Source: Diaporthe sp. PMI_573 (taxonomy: Eukaryota; Ascomycota; Sordariomycetes; Diaporthales; Diaporthaceae). Taken from it: a DNA stretch of 64,000 nucleotides. How positions within the stretch are numbered: position 1 is the first letter of the stretch; the number at the start of each line of letters is the position of its first letter. The DNA is taken from contig JAJTUP010000081.1 of assembly GCA_021399435.1 (NCBI GenBank), forward strand, positions 186,001-250,000, read 5' to 3'. The notes beneath the pieces are model-generated. The model saw only the letters and a list, made by a program, of their open reading frames with translations. It was not told where the DNA came from and did not search any database. This document shows positions 9,662-21,146 of the stretch, piece after piece. A program made the position numbers and the translations under genes.

Positions 9662-10660
9662 AAAACTATGGTACTTTTAAAAGCAGTGTCGTCCGAGGAT
9701 CATCAACGTCAGCAGCCCACGCAATGTCTTGAATGACCCCCATCGCGCCGTTGACTAGGTCAGCGTGTGTCCAGGGCGAAGAGACTGGACTCAGTCCGGG
9801 GCCCAGCTCAGTAGCCGCTGCTGTAAAGAATACCCCTACTGAGCTCCTTTCGCCCAAGGGCATCCTCGGGGGACACCTCGTCGCGCCTGCGCTTAGCCAG
9901 CCTCTTTTCACTTGTCAAGGGCTGGGGCATCCACTCGTCACAGGGTAGAGCCTTCCTTCGCGTTCTGTCAGCGGGCACACCGATGTTAGCGCGTGCGTCT
10001 AATGCTATGCACTTTTCGACAATTCCGCCTCTAGATGTCGATACAGGTCTCGGCGCAGCACGTTCCACAGCATACCTAGCAATGCCAATACTCCTTGTAT
10101 ATCTCGATTGGATTCTGGTCGTAAAAAGGCGGATAGCTAACTATAAACTCGTACATCAAAATACCGAGTGCCCACTAGTCTACGGCTGTGGTGTGCCCCT
10201 GATTGTATATGATCTCCGGCGCTATGTACTCGGGCGTGCGACATAACGTGTGTTTTTCTGATGCACCGTCGCGTCCGCCGAGTCGTTTCGCAAAGCCAAC
10301 CACAACCTTGATGTGCCTTTCCCCGTCCAAGAGAAGGTTTTCGGGCTTGAGATCGCGGTATGCGACCGCCGGCTAGTTGTTCGTGTAGATATCCTAAGAC
10401 CAGGACAATATCTGCGGTGTAAAAACACGTAATTACCGTAGAACAGCTCTAAATTCCGATAAGGCCTCGTATGGCGCATGGTGGACCTCTTCCCCGAATG
10501 CCCTAGCCGCCAAATGTCCTGTCTGCCACGTTGTCCTCTATAAGGGAATGAATTGTCTGACATGCCTTGATTGTGAGGAATTTCGCGATAGGTTCTCCCT
10601 CTCTGAAACCCGGAAAGCGCACACGGCCACATCCCGCTACGGTGCTTGCCATCTTGGGAC
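9662..10660 (-). pseudogene. cAMP-dependent protein kinase catalytic subunit, pseudogene
   Basis: The minus strand carries decayed AGC-kinase landmarks in the right order. A helix FYTADIVLVLGYLH is followed, after a frameshift near 10366-10385, by [14 protein letters not shown] (catalytic loop). Next comes [11 protein letters not shown], where the DFG motif has lost a residue and its Asp, then [11 protein letters not shown] and WALGILMYEF. Last is a piece near 9706-9763 resembling the PKA region just before the hydrophobic motif. The conserved DWW has become D-stop-W through TAG at 10177..10175, a G-to-A change of the kind RIP makes. With the metal-binding Asp gone, at least one frameshift and a nonsense codon, no active kinase can be made. 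PKA is the closest match by pattern; a related AGC kinase is possible. Confidence 0.75.
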
Positions 10661-12069
10661 TTTCGGAAGGTAGTTTTTAGGCCGTTATAGCATAACCAGG
10701 TCCAAGGAGCTCCGGCTTGACTGCCAATAGACGGTCTCCTTAAGGTAGGAATACCATATTGCAGCCAGATGAATGGGAGGCAAGTACATAAAGTAATAGG
10801 AGATCATAGATGGCAAAAAGTACGTACCACTATATTTATTCTCTTATGGTAACTGTGTACTGTACATACAGTATTGTGGCTGCTGATAACATATGGAATA
10901 TAGAGGCGGCCGCGAGCAGGAGAACATAGATTTGATCAAAAAAGCAACCCATCAGCCCTAGACCAGCAATCTACAGCGTCTACATGATCGTTGTAGTGTT
11001 GCTACGTAGGGACGGGTTACGATACACAATGTTATTTCGGGCCATGCTCATAAGTCACTAGGCACTTATGTAAGCTGCGCGATCAACCTTGTTCTCAATC
11101 CCGCATACACGGCTGTATGCGCAAATATACCGCCACAGGACCTCCCGTGGGATGCTAGCATACCGGAAGTTGGTCGGTGTGATGTACGGAGTACATAATT
11201 CGCATTGTGCTTCTCAGGCATGTTGAGCCCTTGTTTCACAAAATACAAGATTCGGGAAAGATGCTAAATTGAATGTGGAAAATGCCTCAACGAGATATCG
11301 CTGTCTCCAGAAATGACTTAGCCGAACCAGCTCGGTCCGGCGTGCTTCTGAAGCAAATGTCGACATGATGAAACTAATTAAAGTAAATCAAAAACTCCCG
11401 AGACCTCATGCAAAGCTGGACTTAGTTGTATATAGTCATTTAGCCGTTCACGGTTCTTTAGGCTATGCTACATATTGTGTTCCTTATTTTGTTAAATGCA
11501 ATTCATGATTTAACGTTAAAGGACTTGCGTAGAGCATTCTACAATCCGAACACCTTAGTATGAGAAACTAGAGAAAAGTATGTGCGCAGTGAGGTGGCGT
11601 ATTTCAAGCATCGAGACACTTCACAAAGATATGCTGCATTTACAAGCGCCTCCACGACGATTTCCTCTGGTGTTTCCTTGCCCCCGCCGCCGTCGCCGAC
11701 GTCGTTGACGGTTAGGTCTATAGAAAGCAGCTGATTGACAGTCCCGCATCCACTGCCCAGAAACCCCAAAAAGACTCGTTAGAGGTCAAAGCCGCCCGAA
11801 ACGACCAAACAGACAGGGGAAGGATCCAAATGTTACTCCTTCGTCAAGCGAGAAATCCTCAGCACCGCTCAATGTGAGCCATTCTCAACCATGCGCAATG
11901 ACTGTCTACTCGTATGTTCCCTCTTTCCCGCTTCGAGTTCCTCTTGCGATATGGTATCCATGCCAGGTCTGACGACAACATGGAACCGTCGAAAACTTAC
12001 ACTGCCGATTGTAAGTCTTTCTGTACCTTGTTTTGAATTAAAAGCGTTCCAGTTATGTCTTGCCTGTCC
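10661..12069. other. intergenic, no gene seen
   Basis: AT-rich spacer. A 76-codon minus-strand frame at 11539-11769 with a GDGGGGKETPEE stretch has no ATG start and no recognised domain. Pieces at 11880-12070 downstream of the prenyltransferase look like decayed sequence of that gene but show no second DDxxD motif. Confidence 0.35.
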
Positions 12070-12918
12070 TCAACGCGCAGCCTGAATCCTCAAAACGGAG
12101 GTTCTCCCTACAAAGAATTGTGCATAGGGCCGAGACTCGGCCTGCATCAGCTTTATAGCCATACGAAACAGTCCCCCAGTCTTGTTAGACACCATTTTGA
12201 GGTACTCATCCTCAGTTGGGCATTTAAGTGTGTCTCGCCAGTACAACTCTTGGCCCTGTCCTCGGTGAAGGTTGAGGATCTCGTCCATGAACACATCGAG
12301 GGCGGCCTCGACGTTGCGGAGTTTGTTCAATTGTTTTGCGGCAAGGAAATACACGTAGTTGCCCGTGTTGATAGTTTGTGCTATGCCGTAAATATGGGCG
12401 ACGGGACGCCCTCGTCGTAGCAATGAATTGTCCTGAATGTCATCGATGAATAGTGAAGAGGTGTGCAGCATGCGCACTACGTCGCAGGTAATGGTTAGGC
12501 TGGCCGGAGGCACCTTGAACCAGATGTTGAAGGCATTGAGGATGAGTGTCCTGAACTCCTTGCCGGAGTTGGATGCCACGTAGGCATATAGAGCAAGAAT
12601 GACTTCTTCCTCCTCTTCAGCCCAAGAGAAGTCCAGGTCTGCAGCAGCAAACCGTTCTGGGCTTCCTGAAGGTGAGGAGTTGTTGGTGTCGACATCTGAA
12701 GAGTCCCCGTCACTTGGAGCAATGGAACCAGTTTGACCCTCATAAATAGGCTGTATTGGAACTCGTGATAAATGAAGCCTGGAATAGGTAAGATGGGCCC
12801 TTTTTGCCGACTGCTGTTCGAGTAGACTTGTTGCAGCCCTGTCGCGTTTTTGAACTTTCGGTACACATGGCCATGGTGCAGACGGCCGCGTATCTGTTTT
12901 CATCGTGAGGAACTCCAT
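12070..12918 (-). pseudogene. geranylgeranyl diphosphate synthase, C-terminally truncated
   Basis: A 282-aa frame starting at ATG. After a 90-residue unconserved N-terminus it matches fungal GGPP synthases, which build C20 diphosphate from IPP and allylic diphosphates. Landmarks are LHTSSLFIDDIQDNS (first Asp-rich motif, DDIQD), the downstream RRG, AQTINTGNYVYFLA, LNLHRGQGQELYWRD and CPTEDEYLKMVSNKTGGLF. Similarity stops at MQAES; the last 20 residues are unrelated and the second Asp-rich motif is missing, so the enzyme should be inactive unless an unseen exon restores it. Secondary-metabolite GGPPS copies (for example in indole-diterpene clusters) have this first half, but no prenyltransferase, P450 or terpene cyclase lies nearby. 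It is therefore an orphan fragment. Confidence 0.75.
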
Positions 12919-14624
12919 TTGGAATTGTCAAGATTGTGAATGTTAGGAAAAAATATAAAACAGTAGTTAGGGTAGAATCTGGGCTCTAAGCGGATCGGAG
13001 AAGTTCATTTAACATTGTATGACTCCTGCGGTTCAGGTCCAGGAGGGACTCATGTACATTTGCCTTTATCAGTACTCCTCACTACGCTAACTGAATTATG
13101 ATAATCACAGTTATGATTTGATGGATAAAAAGAAGATACCTTTTGACACGTAGGAAATAATTCAATCTGTATTGTTTTCAGTACTTTTGGTACTTGACAG
13201 TGCTTCAACGGGGCACTCGGCCCGCTCTGACGTTTCTCGGCCAGGCCCAATTTGGAGCCGCCGAACAATCGTTACAAATCCCCTGCTTGATAAAGTTCAG
13301 CGCCCTTTTACTTGTGCTTCAATACTGAACGCGATTGCCCCAGAATTTGCTCTATTGGTCACCCTGGTCCCACCCAGTAAGATCTGCCTAGTTGGGTGAC
13401 TCGAGTGACTTTGGGTGGGGGAGCAAACAATGTTTGTAATCGCTGTGAAGGGTGTTAACTAAGCGATTGATCCGTCGAGCCAGGGAGTATATGAATTATT
13501 GGAGAAAGAGTTCTTCGTGATGCTTCTTGAGCAAGAACCAAAGAGGATGAGTAGCCTTGATAGTTACTTCGAAATGATCTTACTAGACAATTCGTCATTT
13601 ATGGAGAACAATAAATACAAGATTTATATAGAGAAACGATCAATACCATAGCGGAAATATTACACAGGAGTAACACACATCGTTGATAAAAGCTCTGAGA
13701 ACCGGAACTGTACCTCACTTATGCCGGCAAGGGGCACACACTGCCATCTCATGTCGGGTGAATACATAGTCGCATGGAAGCCGACTTCGACACGGAAGAG
13801 AACTTATCGAATACGAGGGGCATGATTGATGAGTTGACATAAGGCCTATGAGGAGAAATCAACCAATTAAATCAATGCAAGCAGAAAGATCGTGAAAATA
13901 CATTACATCTACACATTTTGAATAACATGCCACCCACCATATGTCACTGGACTTTATTATTAACAGAAGTATGTTTCTGGGCTTTCTAAGTACAACTAAA
14001 ATACAAGCCTAAATACAAATGATACATAAGACCACAGACTTATTCATTTAATCACAAGCTTTTCCACCATTTCTTATATAGTAGGCCACTCCCATATATA
14101 TACATACATTCCTCTGCATCAGATACATTGATCATATCCACTCCTATTAAAATGCACGTTGAAGGTATCTCGATATCCTGGCCACTCCGTCATGTTCCAC
14201 CACACAGGAGTTAATTAAAATAGTTGCTACAACAAATCCTTTACAATTTCTAGTCCAGTTACCAGAGGTGTTCCTTTCCTGGTCAACAGTGCTAGAGAGT
14301 GATGAAAGCCGGCTTGAACAGGTCAGAGCCACAGTAGCACCAGCCTAGTCACGAGTCTGTAAATGGGCAAGAGAAGGGTTTGGCCGGTAGACGGGGATGT
14401 TCGTCACGCGCTGGGCCTTTCATATCGAAATGCACTGGGCGGCAACCACCATATTTGCCACAATCTTACTCAGCTTCCCTCCTAGGGCATATACGAACCA
14501 TTAATTGAAGCCATGTGTCATCGCTACACGTGCTGTGATCTATGGCTACTCCTATGAAGCTTAATGTATCTTAAAGGAGGTAGGTTGTCCATCAGATGGA
14601 TGAGATCGGTAGGTACCACGGTTA
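12919..14624. other. intergenic, no gene seen
   Basis: AT-rich spacer upstream of the GGPPS fragment and downstream of the HET gene. Only short random frames are present, with no recognised repeat. Confidence 0.4.
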
Positions 14625-16940
14625 TTATATGACCCGAATTATCCGCATCTCAGTGTCATGGAAGACCGAGGGAGCGCTGACACGAAAGAAGCCCACCCGG
14701 TGGAACGTATCTGGAGCGTCAGCGGGAAGCAGCAGGAGTCCCTCTATTGGTGCAATTCTCCATCGTCCAACTTTCAGTGAGCTCATGGCCAAGCATACTA
14801 ATTTTGTCCCCAATGGTATCTCGGTATCCAAAGGATCAAAAGAGCCCTCGCCTACTCCAGAGGGTAGGTCGTTGGCTGATTCCTCCAACAAGGTGACATG
14901 GCTGTCCACAGGGCCGGAACAATCTTCTGGCCTCCACCCTAGTTCAACGACTATCCCTTGGACCTCGAGGACACCACCGCTTACCGGTCCGAATTGGAGC
15001 CTTTGATGGGGTGAGGGGTGCTCTATTTCGCAATGGAGTATCTGAAAGGAGAAGGGTTCGCGATCATCCCTCTCATCTTCCGAGTCCATAGCTATGCCCT
15101 CCGCGACACTGGCACGGCTCCAACTGGGGGCAATGTAGCCAGCTGCGCGCGCTTTGTCCGACTTCCTAGGACACCCGGTCAGTCCCGGCTCTTCATACTT
15201 CCAGTGGAGCTCTGAGAAGAGGTTCTCCTTCCACAGTCCAGCAAGGTACGTCCAGCCTGTCCGGCGCGCCACTTCGGCGGCGACCGCCGAGATGGCAGGC
15301 AGCTTGTCGCCCGCAAAGGTGGGCTGCCTCGCGGTGTACTCGCCCATGATCCAGTGCCACTGGTCGCGCGCAATGGCCTCTGCGTCGCCCTTGCTGAAGT
15401 TGTCCAGCGACCCCATGAACGGGGGAGGTGCGTTCGGCGGGCCGCTCGGGTTGATCTGCGACTCGCCGCACACCCACATGACACCGCTGCTGGCGAAGAC
15501 GAGGCAGCGGGTGGAGAGGATGCGCTCCTGAAGGGTCCAGGCACGGCTGTTGATGGGGTCTGCGCTGGCCTTGTAGAAGCTGCGGTAGCCCAGATGCAGG
15601 TCTGCATTTTGTTGTCCTTGCCCGGTGGTCAGGGGGACCGGAAATGGGTGGACGAAGAAGTCAATGGGTGCTGGGTGTTGCAAGAATCCCTCCGTGCACG
15701 AGGATGCGCTTGCAGCAACTATAGTGACGGTGCTGTTGCGGTATATGTCGCCCATCATGGGGAGTTCTCGTGCCTTATCCAAGGCATCGTCTTGGATGAT
15801 GCAGATAGCGTCGACCCATAGGTAGCCCAAGTCTAGTTGCAGCGCAACACTGATAGCGTCTTTAATGGTCTGAGGCAGCCTCTCTCGTTTTAGTCCCTGC
15901 TGCATATCTTGTAAGGTGGATGTCTTCAGGACATAAGTCTGTCCGGCACCCCAGACATAGCTCAGTGCTGCATAGGACCGGCCCTCTTCCGAGGCCCCGG
16001 AAATACACATGAGTTTTGGGTGGTCTCTGTCCGATATGTCGATGAGCCTCGTGGGCTTCACGCCGCTGCCTCGGCCCTGGCAAGTGGCATGTTCGCTTTG
16101 GCAGACGCGCAACCACTCCTTTGCCTGGCTCACCCACTCGCTCGTCGCGGCTGATATGTACGCCCACTGCTTTGGGAACAACCCGCTGGACAAGCCTAAG
16201 TGGGGACATCAGATGTGATCCGGAGAAACGAAAAGTTGCAAGTGGACGAGCAGGGTCCAGCACTTACCAGCAGACATGGTTTCAAACATGATGTCGACTG
16301 CATCGTCGCCTACAAGGTCTGGAATTATATAATTCTCTGCGCATTCCTGATTTTGGAAGATGATACACACTTTGACAAGCGTGAAGGGATCATCGTGCGC
16401 TCCGGTCTTCTCGAACCTGACGCTAATATTGCAGTTCGCATCACAGTCCAGAGAGTGAATTGTGAAGAACCCAGGCTTCCCCCTATCGCGCAGTACCTTG
16501 GGCGCTCGTGATGCTTTGGCGCCGTTTTGTGGTGTCTCAGGTTCCTCTTTCTCAGCCACCCCAGTGAGGTCCTGACTGCCGTCATCGTCATCTGTGTCGA
16601 GGGAGCTCGCCAACTCCATCAGACTCTCGCCATCAGACTTGGATCCTTCCCATTGATTCTGCCAATAGTCCGAGTCCGCACTTGTGAGCACAGCGTTCGC
16701 AATGGCCGTACACCACGGGCAGCCGCGTACTGCCCAAGCGTATATGTCTGCCGCTTTGCTAAAGTACTGTACATGGCATAAGGCTTGATGTCTCGAGGCG
16801 CTTAGTTTGCGGAGGAGGTCGGGTGAGAAGACAGCTTCGGAACAGAAGGAGCACAGGCTGACTTGATCAGGACTCCGAGAACCAGAGGTTTCGCGGACAA
16901 AGTTACGGCAGGGCCGTGTGACGCCGTGACGTGAAAGCAT
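14625..16940 (-). CDS. HET-domain (heterokaryon incompatibility) protein
   Basis: Two exons, 16940..16268 and 16195..14625, with a 72-nt intron (GTAAGT donor, CTTAG acceptor), giving about 747 aa. The N-terminus has Cys pairs (CSFC, CPWC) typical of the region before fungal HET domains. The HET core contains YAALSYVWG, TIKDAISVALQLDLGYLWVDAICIIQDD and MGDIYRNSTVTIVAASA, then SRAWTLQERILSTRCLVF. The C-terminal third is a variable region. HET proteins trigger cell death when genetically different hyphae fuse. All HET blocks are present and uninterrupted, so the gene looks functional. The start is the first in-frame ATG; a longer frame upstream has no ATG. Confidence 0.9.
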
Positions 16941-17242
16941 ACTTAATCTTGGATACAAGGGGGCGGCCAGCTTGGATAACCGAGTTCCACGCTCATACCC
17001 CCTGAAGGCGCTCGCGTTGAGTGTCTCGACGGTTGTGAGGCTGGAAATCGTAGTGTTGACTGAGGCTGAGAGAACTAACGACAGGTAACTTAACCCCGCT
17101 TATTTAGCCTATCCCGGGATACCGGTAGTCTATCTTTACGTATCTATGCAACTTCGGTCCAGCTTCAAGCGTTTCACTCAAGTATTTAACGCATTTATTC
17201 CACTTTGCCAATCCAACATCCGTCCGGCATCCTTCACGAATC
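16941..17242. other. intergenic, promoter region of the HET gene
   Basis: About 300 bases between divergent genes; no coding frame or clear TATA box was recognised. Confidence 0.35.
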
Positions 17243-17551
17243 ATGTTCAACCCTTACTCGCTCTCAATTGGAGTCCTCGTCATTCTCGCACTTCACCAAG
17301 ATCTCACCAAGATGGCATCCCCCATTAAGCACATGCCCGAAGTTCTCAACTTCGCCAGCATCCACAAGCAGCTTGCTTTTGAGATGGCTTCAACCAGCCG
17401 TCATCGCCCACTACACGCGCGGGATATGGATTTCATCATTGAGAACACGACGAAGGATGACTCTGCGATCGCCGCGGCGTGCCACCCTAGGCTGGACCTT
17501 CCCATCAGCTACTATACCCTACCAATGCTTTGCGCCAGCTCGCATCGATGA
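17243..17551 (+). CDS. hypothetical small protein, possible first exon
   Basis: A 102-aa frame from an ATG with a hydrophobic start (YSLSIGVLVILAL) that could be a weak signal peptide. No domain is recognised. It is in the same direction as the exons at 17754-18272 and could be their 5' exon, but no donor could be chosen. The interval between holds an AT-rich insertion carrying a 48-bp repeat (17649-17696). Confidence 0.3.
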   Translation: MFNPYSLSIGVLVILALHQDLTKMASPIKHMPEVLNFASIHKQLAFEMASTSRHRPLHARDMDFIIENTTKDDSAIAAACHPRLDLPISYYTLPMLCASSHR

Positions 17552-17648
17552 CGATAGTCCCAGGAAATACCCACCCATAGGTACCTACAGGTACATATAT
17601 ATAGATATTAAATCATAGAACATTATTTATATATTTATTAATGTTTAA

Positions 17649-17696
17649 ATATTGTGTGGATAGCTTCTTCGAAGCTCACAAGAGCCATTCTTTTAG
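17649..17696 (+). repeat. 48-bp repeat, inverted partner at 28821-28870
   Basis: The sequence ATTGTGTGGATAGCTTCTT...GCCATTCTTTTAG recurs in inverted orientation 11.2 kb downstream with only C/T-type differences. It could be the end of a small MITE or one arm of a larger element. Confidence 0.6.
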
Positions 17697-17753
17697 ATAT
17701 AGTATCCTTGTTGGATTGGAGTAACTCTTCCACCTTATACTCCTGGCTCATAG

Positions 17754-18272
17754 ACGGCGACATGCTACCCGGAAGATGATGTCCTAGTTGCGGCATACAA
17801 CATGAAGGAGTACTTGAGACAGTGTTCAGCTTCCGTCACCACCTCGCAGCAGAGTCACTTTGAGTCTGTGAAAGCGAACGCAGCCTTGACTTGCACTGCA
17901 GCGAGCATGGTTGAGGACTTCCGTGTAGGTGCCACACGCAAATATGTCTAGTACGTCAACTTCTAACTTCAGAATAGCAGGAAAAGTTTGGGATTATTCT
18001 TTCTCACCCATCAAGTATCGAGGAGCGGAGAAATTCGGATAACCCCACTGAGGACAAACTTACTGCAATTTCAAAGATTCTTGATTTCGACGAGTCGTTG
18101 GAAGAAGCAGCGAAGTTTGTCAACGAGGCCTCATGCGAGGTCAAGCACTACCTGAACATCGTGAAGGTACGCCGTCCCCATCTTATCGTCTTTTCGAAAT
18201 TCTGCTAATCAAAAATATCAGAACGATGTCTATCATCTGGGAGGGCCGAAGGATGACGGCAAGATGGAATGA
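17754..18272 (+). CDS. hypothetical protein, three supported 3' exons
   Basis: Three exons join cleanly: 17754..17924, 17978..18166 and 18222..18272. The introns are 17925..17977 (GTAGGT donor, TTCTAAC branch) and 18167..18221 (GTACGC donor, GCTAATC branch, CAG acceptor). The 5' acceptor is TAG at 17751-17753, so at least one upstream exon is missing. The roughly 136-residue product is helical and charged (AAYNMKEYLRQC, LDFDESLEEAAKFVNEA) with several Cys. Splice sites and frame agree too well for chance, so the gene is probably real, but the family is unknown. Confidence 0.5.
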
Positions 18273-18581
18273 GGTGGATTGTGTCAGGCTCTCGTCTTTA
18301 AGCAGCAAGACAAGAAACAGATAGCTACTCAAATACACACCAGCTTCGTATCTTGGCAGTAACAACCGGAATATGTAGGGTACCTATGCTAAAGAACGTA
18401 ATGACAAGCTAGGTTGGTTACGCACCCCAAAAGTTGTTCACGCAGGCTGTTGGACCCGCGACTAACAACTCAAATAAACAAGACTCCGGAACGTCTAACC
18501 AAGCCTTGGTGGCACGAGGTCAAAAACTATTTACCGCGCGAGCTATAGGAGACACATTGAAACAATTAACCCTTGTGATTA

Positions 18582-18600
18582 GCGGTCCGTGGCGGACCGC
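18582..18600. repeat. left palindrome of the Helitron-like element
   Basis: GCGGTCCG-TGG-CGGACCGC, 76 bases beyond the stop codon of the accessory gene; it pairs with the copy at 27152-27170. Confidence 0.75.
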
Positions 18601-18676
18601 CAACTCGCCGACCTAAATTCAAGAAAAACTAAGGAAGGACGCACGTCACCAGTAGCACGACTCACCAACCACAAAT

Positions 18677-20390
18677 TCAACGCCGCGTAACAGCACGCCT
18701 CTTTCCAGCAGCCTTTTCAGACACGCCTTCTTTGCCAGCCCTATTTCTCTTCCTACCACGCATCTTAGGTTCCTCGTCTGAGTGTTCTGCTTCATCCGGA
18801 CCAGCAACCCCATCCACACCACCTGATCGCCCCTGCTCCATATCTATTGTATTTCCCGGCTGAGATGACGGAGGCGCATCGTAGAATTGATCCGGTGAAC
18901 CCTTCTGACCGGAGTGATCATCTGCGATACTTGACTGCAGTGCAGCGTCAGGATCAACAGCGTCGCCAGATGCCGGGTCCCGAACCCCATCGCCCGCTGC
19001 TTGGCCTCCGGATGACGTGGCCGCACCAACCTCAAGCAGGGCATCCATCCGAGCCTTCTGCAGTTTCTGTGCACTGGAACCAAACTTCCTACCCGAGCCG
19101 CTCCTAGCTGCCGACGGCGACAAGCTATCAGATGGAGATCCAGCCTCAGCGTTTCCAGAGATACCAACATCTAAATTCTTAACCTCTTTCTTGGGTGTTG
19201 TCCTCGCCTTTAAACCAGCGAACTGACTGCTGACAGTCCCAGACCCGGCGCCCCCTTCGTAAATATTAAATAATTGTTCGGGTACAATGACCGGAATATA
19301 CACACCCAATGGTACATCACGGAGGAGTGATGTCTTCAGGAGACCAATCATCTTCCCAACAAAGTGGAACGTGCGGCCTTCCACTTGAAAATGGCCACTG
19401 TTACTAATTGTCCTCGACCACCGCGTCTCGCGCAAGAACTTAGCCACTCGAGGCCAGTAAAGAAGGACATGGAACGGATAATCGCCACTTGGTGGTATTT
19501 TCGACATGTAGCCCTGCACCTCCTTCATGTTGAAACGAGTGGTCATCCTTAAGAAACCCATAGTGTCTTTCCTCTCCGTGTAATCCAACCATCGCGGTAA
19601 CTCGGGCTCATCTTTCCATCGGTACTTGTTGGGATCACAGACGCCAAAACCATAGACGGTAACAGGAGCGGTAGGAAATTCGACACTCTTGTCGAAAGTA
19701 TTGCCAGCCCTAGAGTCAACATGTCAGTGAACGACCTGTGCATAGAAGACAAGGCGAGATAACAAACATTTGAATACCCTTGTCCACAGGGAAGAAGAAT
19801 TGTGCGACTGCGGTGGACCAACGCATCTGTCCTGCAGAAATGCGGAAGGAGTCGTCCGAAACCCGGCGCTTCCAGACAACCCAGTTCGGGTGGAAACAAC
19901 CTTCAAAAATCCACGTATAGGGCCATGTCGACTCGTCGGTAGCATCGGGGGCAAACGCCGGGGCTATCACGTCAATGTCCCAGCTCGATCCATTGTTGAG
20001 CAGCATATCACGCTCTTCACCGGGTGGGTTGTGAGGTCTCAGTGGGAACGGCAACCGGAAAAGGGTCCTCTGAGAAAACAGCGACTTATCCGGTTTATTC
20101 GGCTCATAGGTATTGTCGACACGACCAACACGTGTCGGCAGAACCACGCGAAGGCCGTAGTTCTTCTTGCCACCGACTTCAATCTTATCTGAAGACGATA
20201 ACACCGGAATACCGGAAACGACACGTTCTTTGACACGGATCGTACCTTCCTTGTCAGTATAGCTAGTGTTATCATCTCCCTCGGCCTCCGCAGCAGCCCA
20301 CGGATCCTCATAAACAAACGTGCCAGTGCTGACGATGGAAGTAGCATCGTCATTGTCGTCAAAGAGATTATGGTCAGAGGTGGCAGACAT
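18677..20390 (-). CDS. Helitron accessory protein of unknown function
   Basis: Two exons, 20390..19768 and 19709..18677, with a 58-nt intron (GTTTGT donor, CTCTAG acceptor), giving about 551 aa. Start chosen at the ATG of MSATSDHNLF; an in-frame ATG 59 codons upstream is possible. Residues about 1-60 are acidic. The middle 270 residues are a compact Trp/Phe-rich domain without known motif. Its last part (GHFQVEGRTFHFVGKMIGLL then VPLGVYIPVIVP) alternates beta strands in a way that could fit an OB-fold. The C-terminal 200 residues are low-complexity, with a basic tail (RGRKRNRAGK ... GKRRAVTRR). It is divergent from the Rep/helicase gene and inside the same palindromes, so it probably travels with the element. 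A single-strand DNA-binding role, like the RPA genes in plant Helitrons, is only a hypothesis. Confidence 0.6.
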
Positions 20391-21146
20391 GATAGAAAGC
20401 AGCGCAAGAGAGCTCTGCGATTTGAAATGCTTGAATAGACGTGCGTGGTGACGAAGACAATCTCCAATTTCAGCAACAAAGATGGTAGAACTTGGGATTA
20501 TATGTAAACGCCACCTCTGCAGCAAGGATGGAATTCTCCACCCCAGTGTCTGGCTAGAAGCAGTCATGATTTTAAATCCCGAGCACCCCCCTCTTTCCAG
20601 AAAGGGGTTTGTGCGCTGTGCCGCGGAGACATGATCATACCGATCTTCTCATTTGACGGGGTTTCTTGCAAACACACGGACAAACCATGACAGTTGCATC
20701 GTGCGCTGTGCCGCAGCAACCACATGACACCACTCCGGCCTCGCGACGAAACAAGATCCGAACCAGTAGCACTCACATAAACCATGACAAGTCCAACCCC
20801 ATAAGAACGTCGAACCCAATAAACCCTGCCATAAATCATGCGTCCTGCTCTGTGCAGCGGCGCCTGCAATTAAAACACAACTCAGGCCAACGTCTGGAAC
20901 TTTAAGAATTCCCTCTGGGAATCAGACCAATTAATCATAATATCTATCCACGGCAGTAGAAATCAGGTTTGGGGTGAGCTCGGTAATAGGTGAAAGAGCT
21001 CCAAGACTAAGCTCTGGGAATAAGCAGATTGCTCTGTCCGCCCCTAGATAGAACTGAACGTAGAGACATAATATGTTAGCATACTGACGATCAAAGAGTC
21101 TTCCAACTCATATCCTGTAGACCGGTTCCACGTCATCTCAGTAACA
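20391..21146. promoter_or_regulatory. divergent promoter region of the Helitron genes
   Basis: A 756-bp interval between two genes facing away from each other. It contains a 14-bp exact direct repeat GTGCGCTGTGCCGC at 20611-20624 and 20701-20714, 90 bases apart, and a related CTGTGCAGCGGCGC at about 20854. These could be binding sites shared by both promoters or by the Rep protein. No TATA box was identified with confidence. Confidence 0.35.

Noticed and set aside
12495..12866. Second minus-strand frame overlapping the GGPP synthase
   Set aside because: Shadow frame; the GGPPS frame carries all conserved motifs.
15154..15821. Several long frames antisense to the HET gene
   Set aside because: Mirror frames of a GC-rich true coding region; no domain or splice context.
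12070..16940. Terpene biosynthetic gene cluster
   Set aside because: Only a broken GGPP synthase is present; no cyclase, prenyltransferase, P450 or transporter accompanies it.
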